Shown piece by piece: positions 5,321-8,069 of a stretch of 8,069 nucleotides of DNA. Location: assembly GCA_001795235.1 (NCBI GenBank), contig MGNZ01000080.1:8542-16610 (forward strand), read 5' to 3'. The notes below the pieces were generated by a model. It had not been told where the DNA came from. It saw nothing but the letters and a program-made list of their open reading frames with translations, and did no database searches. This DNA is from Chloroflexi bacterium RBG_16_64_32 (lineage in GTDB: Bacteria; Chloroflexota; Dehalococcoidia; SM23-28-2; RBG-16-64-32). A program made the translations under genes and the position numbers. Positions within the stretch are counted from its first letter, which is position 1, and every line of letters begins with the position of its first letter.

Positions 5321-5815
5321 ATGGTTACTCCGAGCCAGCGCTCTAGCCCTCGGCCCCGCCGCTCCGGCGGCAGGGACCAGCCGGACGGTCGGCGGCAGCC
5401 GCGCCTCCAGGGCGATCTCCTGGCGTCCAGCCTACTGGCCTTCCTGCGTAACTGGCCCGCGTACGGCTACCAGTTGGTGCGCGAGCTGAGCAAGTCCGGC
5501 CTACCGGCCTTCGATTCGGCCACGGTCTACCGCACGCTACGGCAACTGGAGCGCACGGGTCTGGTGTCCTCATTCTGGGACACTTCCGAATCTGGACCCG
5601 CGCGGCGGATGTACTCTCTCACCAGGGCAGGCGAAACATTCCTCGAATTGTGGCTTGATGTGCTATCTCACTACCAGAACCTCTTGCAATCAGCCCTCAA
5701 TTCATATGAAAATCTTCAGAAGCGGGGGAAGGGTGGCGGCGACCGACCAACAAGGGACGAGCCCAAGCGCTCAAGAAAGGGAGGGCGCCATGCCCGACAA
5801 CGACAACCGCGCTGA
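5321..5815 (+). CDS. phaQ: PadR-family transcriptional regulator, PhaQ-like
   Basis: A 164-residue DNA-binding protein. A basic, Pro/Arg-rich N-terminus (1-30) precedes a PadR winged helix (about 33-105). Within it, LLAFLRNWPAYGYQLVREL (39-57) is the first helix pair, FDSATVYRTLRQLERTGLV (64-82) the recognition helix, and ARRMYSLTRAG (94-104) the wing. A dimerisation helix follows (105-133), ending in a very basic tail. PhaQ of Bacillus megaterium is a PadR-type repressor that senses PHB and controls phaP and its own operon; the same neighbours are present here. The ATG has no clear ribosome site; a TTG two codons earlier is no better. The last 26 nt overlap the start of phaR, so translation is probably coupled. 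PadR membership is firm; the PhaQ role is inferred from context. Confidence 0.85.
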   Translation: MVTPSQRSSPRPRRSGGRDQPDGRRQPRLQGDLLASSLLAFLRNWPAYGYQLVRELSKSGLPAFDSATVYRTLRQLERTGLVSSFWDTSESGPARRMYSLTRAGETFLELWLDVLSHYQNLLQSALNSYENLQKRGKGGGDRPTRDEPKRSRKGGRHARQRQPR

Positions 5816-6185
5816 CGTAGGCCAGCTCTGGCGTAGCTGGCTCACGGAGACAGAGCGCCAATGGAACACCTTCTTCAACGACATCATGGGCACTGACTCC
5901 TTCGGACGTTTCGTCGGCGGCTATATTGAGACATACTCCCAGGTCCAGCGCTTGATCAGCCAGAATATGCAGCGCTCCCTCTCCACTTTCAACTTGCCAA
6001 CCCGCAGCGACATCGTGGACCTCAGCGAGCGTCTCAGCACTGTCGAGGAGCGCCTGGCCTCCATCGAGTCCGCCCTGAAAACCCTGGCTGAGGCGGTTGG
6101 ACATCCCACCCAGACCGCGTCCGTAACTCAGCTACGACCCCGACGCACCAGGCGACCGCGGAGCCAGCCTGCCCAGGCTCAGTAA
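5790..6185 (+). CDS. phaR: PhaR/PhaE-like PHA synthase subunit
   Basis: A 131-residue partner for the PhaC catalytic subunit. In class III and class IV synthases PhaE or PhaR is needed for activity. Visible signs are an N-terminal LWRSWLTETERQWNTFF segment (13-29), TDSFGRFVGGYIETYSQVQ (35-53), and FNLPTRSDIVDLSERLSTVEERL (67-89). In the last of these, LPTR leads into a coiled coil (about 73-103), as is typical at the C-terminus of this family. A basic tail (RPRRTRRPR) ends the protein. At about 15 kDa it is shorter than Bacillus PhaR (about 22 kDa) and far shorter than PhaE (about 40 kDa), which points to a class IV-type or minimal subunit. The ATG follows GGGAGGG by 5 nt and lies inside the end of phaQ. 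Confidence 0.82.
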   Translation: MPDNDNRADVGQLWRSWLTETERQWNTFFNDIMGTDSFGRFVGGYIETYSQVQRLISQNMQRSLSTFNLPTRSDIVDLSERLSTVEERLASIESALKTLAEAVGHPTQTASVTQLRPRRTRRPRSQPAQAQ

Positions 6186-6209
6186 GCCGCTTCTACCGGG
6201 GATATTAAC

Positions 6210-6226
6210 GGAGGCATGGTTCCATG
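6210..6226 (+). promoter_or_regulatory. Ribosome binding site and probable original phaC start codon
   Basis: GGAGG (6210-6214) stands 9 nt before an ATG at 6224, the expected place for phaC initiation, 38 nt after the phaR stop. An ATG at 6216 is too close and stops after nine codons. Neither ATG is in the phaC frame as the sequence stands. Confidence 0.6.
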
Positions 6227-6303
6227 GCGACGGTTCGACACCTGAGACGTCACCTTTCGCCGAGGTCTTTGAGACTGAGGTCGTAAGGCGGAACCTGGAC
6301 CGC
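6224..6303 (+). other. Displaced N-terminal segment of phaC (apparent one-base deletion after the start codon)
   Basis: In the phaC frame the bases from 6226 read GDGSTPETSPFAEVFETEVV (6226-6285), then RRNLDR, joining directly to the GTG at 6304. These residues look like the N-terminal helix of class III/IV PhaC proteins, which precedes the GVTPKE-type segment. No ATG, GTG or TTG opens this frame between the in-frame stop at 6124 and 6304. Adding one G in the GG at 6226-6227 would give ATG-GGC-GAC and a 362-residue protein. Confidence 0.6.
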
Positions 6304-7311
6304 GTGCGGCGCGGAATGGACGTTATCCTCGACCGCGAGTCGCCGGTTGTGGGCGCCACGCCCAAGGACATCCTCTACGCCAAGGGAACGCAGCGATTGT
6401 ATCGCTACCGGCCCGTCACCGACGAGGTGTACCGGATACCTGTCGTCCTCGTCATGTCTCTCATCAGCAAGCCCTACATCCTGGACCTTTCACCAGGCCA
6501 GAGCCTGGTGGAGTACCTCCTGCGCGAGGGATTCGACGTGTTCATGGTTGACTGGGGCGTCCCCCGGCCGGAGGACAGCCACCTTGGGCTGGAGTACTAC
6601 GTCCTGGATGCCCTCCCCCGCAACGTTGAAGAGGTGCAGAAGGTGACGGGAGAGAGGGAGATCAACATCCTGGGCTACTGCATGGGCGGCCTGCTCGGGC
6701 TCATGTACAATGGCATCTTCCATGACGCTCCGGTGGCCAACATGGTCTGCGCCGCGACCCCCGTTGACTTCGATGGCATGGGGCTCTTCCGCCGCTGGAG
6801 CGACCGTCGTTGGTTCGACCTCGACCGGCTGGTCGACTCGCTGGGCAACATCCCGCCCGACCTCATCTTCCGCTCGTTCGAAATGCTGCGGCCCGCCCAG
6901 CGCTGGGCCGAGTACGCCCGTCTCTTGGACAACCTCCACAACGATCTCTATGTCAAACACTGGCGCCTCTTCAACAAGTGGGTGTACGATCAGATCCCCT
7001 TTCCCGGCCAGGCCTACCGCCAGCTCATCAAAGAGTTGATGTGGGAGAACAAGCTGATGAAGGGCCAGCTCAACATAGGTGGGCGCATGGTGGACACCAA
7101 GGGCATCACCTGCCCCTTGCTCCACATAATGGCAGAGTATGACCACATCGCTCCCTTTGACTCCACCCAACCCCTCTCCACACTCGTGGGCTCCGAGGAG
7201 AAGGAGGACATAATCCTCAAGGGTGGTCACGTTAGCCTAATCGCCGGACGCAACGCCTGGACCCGCGTCTGGCCCCAGCTCTCACAGTGGCTCGGCGAAC
7301 GCTCCGTCTAA
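6304..7311 (+). CDS. phaC: Poly(3-hydroxyalkanoate) synthase catalytic subunit, class III/IV type
   Basis: Polymerises (R)-3-hydroxyacyl-CoA into PHA at the granule surface. The readable frame from GTG 6304 encodes 335 residues. The lipase-like box has Cys in place of Ser, GYCMGG (124-129, Cys126). Asp280 (MAEYDHIAP, 276-284) and His309 (LKGGHVSLI, 305-313) complete the triad. VDWGVPRPED (82-91) and the GATPKDILY segment (18-26) are also family landmarks. Class I/II synthases are near 560-600 residues; the short form and GYCMGG match class IV (Bacillus) and class III enzymes, which need a PhaR or PhaE partner, found just upstream. The GTG is probably not the natural start: 27 more residues, including the initiator Met, can be read upstream if one base is restored near 6226, giving 362 residues. 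Without them the enzyme would lack its N-terminal helix. Confidence 0.92.
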   Translation: MRRGMDVILDRESPVVGATPKDILYAKGTQRLYRYRPVTDEVYRIPVVLVMSLISKPYILDLSPGQSLVEYLLREGFDVFMVDWGVPRPEDSHLGLEYYVLDALPRNVEEVQKVTGEREINILGYCMGGLLGLMYNGIFHDAPVANMVCAATPVDFDGMGLFRRWSDRRWFDLDRLVDSLGNIPPDLIFRSFEMLRPAQRWAEYARLLDNLHNDLYVKHWRLFNKWVYDQIPFPGQAYRQLIKELMWENKLMKGQLNIGGRMVDTKGITCPLLHIMAEYDHIAPFDSTQPLSTLVGSEEKEDIILKGGHVSLIAGRNAWTRVWPQLSQWLGERSV

Positions 7312-7324
7312 GGACAACGCCGCC

Positions 7325-8069
7325 TTGCGCTTAGCAGGCCGCACCGTAATCGTTACCGGCGCTTCATCGGGCATCGGACGTGAGGCTGCGCGCGAGTTCG
7401 CCCGCCGCCGCGCCCACGTCGTCCTCGCGTCCCGCAACCGTGAACCACTCGAGGCGCTGGCCGAGGAGCTGACCGACTATCCAGGCCACCGCCTGGTGGT
7501 GCCCACCGACGTGACAGACCGGCTGGCGGTGGAGGCGCTGGTGCGCCGCACGGTGGAAGAGTTCGATAGCGTGGACGTCCTGGTGAACAATGCCGGCGTG
7601 GGCTTGTTTGCCCCCATCGCCGGCGGAAGCCTGGACAATATGCACCATGTGTTCAACGTCAATTTCTGGGGTCCCGTCCACTGTATCCAGGCCACACTCC
7701 CCTACATGCGACGCCAGCGCCGCGGCCACATCGTCAACGTCTCCTCCATCGCCGGCAAGGTTGCCGCGCCGTATCTTGGCATGTACAGCGCCACCAAGTT
7801 CGCCCTCAGGGCAGTCTCCGATGCCCTTCGCTCAGAGTTGGCGGGGACGGGTATAAACGTTAGCACTATCTATCCTGGACTAACGGACACGTCGATCCAG
7901 GAGAACATGATGCGTGAGGTGGACGTGCCGGGCCCGCCTGCATTCCTGCGCAGTGCGCGCGCGTCCGCCGTCGCGCGGCGCATCGCTCAGGCCGTCCGCT
8001 GGAACCTGCGAGACGCCTACGTCACGCTGGAGGACCTTGCCGCCGTCGCCGCCCACCCCCTGGCCCCCG
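7325..8069 (+). CDS. Short-chain dehydrogenase/reductase (SDR) in the phaB position, C-terminus cut by window edge
   Basis: 248 residues of a classical SDR, an NAD(P)-dependent oxidoreductase with a Rossmann fold. TGASSGIG (11-18) binds the cofactor and NNAG (88-91) supports the core. Asn113, Ser141, Tyr154 and Lys158 (YSATK, 154-158) make the catalytic tetrad. The likely start is TTG 7325, 13 nt after the phaC stop, with AAGGA ending 10 nt upstream; no ATG lies nearby in this frame. It is evidently co-transcribed with phaC. In Bacillus the equivalent slot holds phaB, acetoacetyl-CoA reductase, which supplies the monomer. The C-terminal part, with LRSARASAVARRIAQAV (about 212-228) and more residues after 248, looks longer than PhaB (about 246 in all) and more like general SDRs. 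The PhaB role is therefore possible but unproven. Confidence 0.88.
   Translation, partial: MRLAGRTVIVTGASSGIGREAAREFARRRAHVVLASRNREPLEALAEELTDYPGHRLVVPTDVTDRLAVEALVRRTVEEFDSVDVLVNNAGVGLFAPIAGGSLDNMHHVFNVNFWGPVHCIQATLPYMRRQRRGHIVNVSSIAGKVAAPYLGMYSATKFALRAVSDALRSELAGTGINVSTIYPGLTDTSIQENMMREVDVPGPPAFLRSARASAVARRIAQAVRWNLRDAYVTLEDLAAVAAHPLAP

Noticed and set aside
6490..7230. 246-codon open frame on the minus strand opposite phaC
   Set aside because: It lies wholly antisense to phaC, whose Cys/Asp/His triad is preserved. Composition (Val, Glu, His, Ala) is that of a GC-rich antisense frame.
7325..8069. Naming the SDR phaB
   Set aside because: Only position supports acetoacetyl-CoA reductase. 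The catalytic motifs are generic and the C-terminal part seems longer than PhaB.

Overview
The window is GC-rich bacterial chromosome. It is densely packed, with strong Shine-Dalgarno sites and sigma-70-type promoters. Gene order plus a small aromatic-rich protein near the left edge suggest a Chloroflexota-like (perhaps Dehalococcoidia-type) genome. That placement is an impression from sequence style, not a database result. The dominant theme is carbon storage: one wax-ester/triacylglycerol synthase, one lipase-like hydrolase, and a compact polyhydroxyalkanoate (PHA) locus.

Left part (1-1640). A MetE-core-like methyltransferase (minus strand, cut by the window edge) sits 7 nt downstream of a small aromatic-rich ORF. 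The two share a good promoter at 1181-1209 and appear translationally coupled. Between this operon and the next gene lie two tandem, diverged copies of an approximately 177-nt element (about 1233-1390 and 1411-1567). Each copy holds two hairpins at matching places. One stem has a compensatory A-T to G-C change between copies, and the wobble pairs make sense only as plus-strand RNA. This is the least explained sequence in the window.

Middle part (1641-4700). A GNAT acetyltransferase (plus) converges, with overlapping stop codons, on a 497-residue WS/DGAT acyltransferase (minus). The WS/DGAT gene is divergent from an alpha/beta hydrolase (plus). A 7-bp inverted repeat with 21-bp centre spacing lies between them and covers the -35 box of the WS/DGAT promoter.

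Right part (4710-8069). This is a PHA locus with the layout of the Bacillus class IV system. A phasin-like granule protein (minus) is divergent from a PadR-family regulator resembling PhaQ. That regulator is followed by a short PhaR-like synthase subunit, a PHA synthase PhaC with Cys/Asp/His triad, and a short-chain dehydrogenase/reductase in the position where phaB usually sits (cut by the right edge). A dyad between phasin and regulator lies on the phasin -10 box and is a candidate PhaQ operator. The phaC reading frame has no conventional start beside its ribosome binding site. Adding one G after the ATG at 6224 would restore a 362-residue synthase, so a one-base deletion (real or an assembly error) is likely.

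Together the genes suggest a cell that stores surplus acyl-CoA as neutral lipid and as PHA, with granule-sensing control of the PHA branch.
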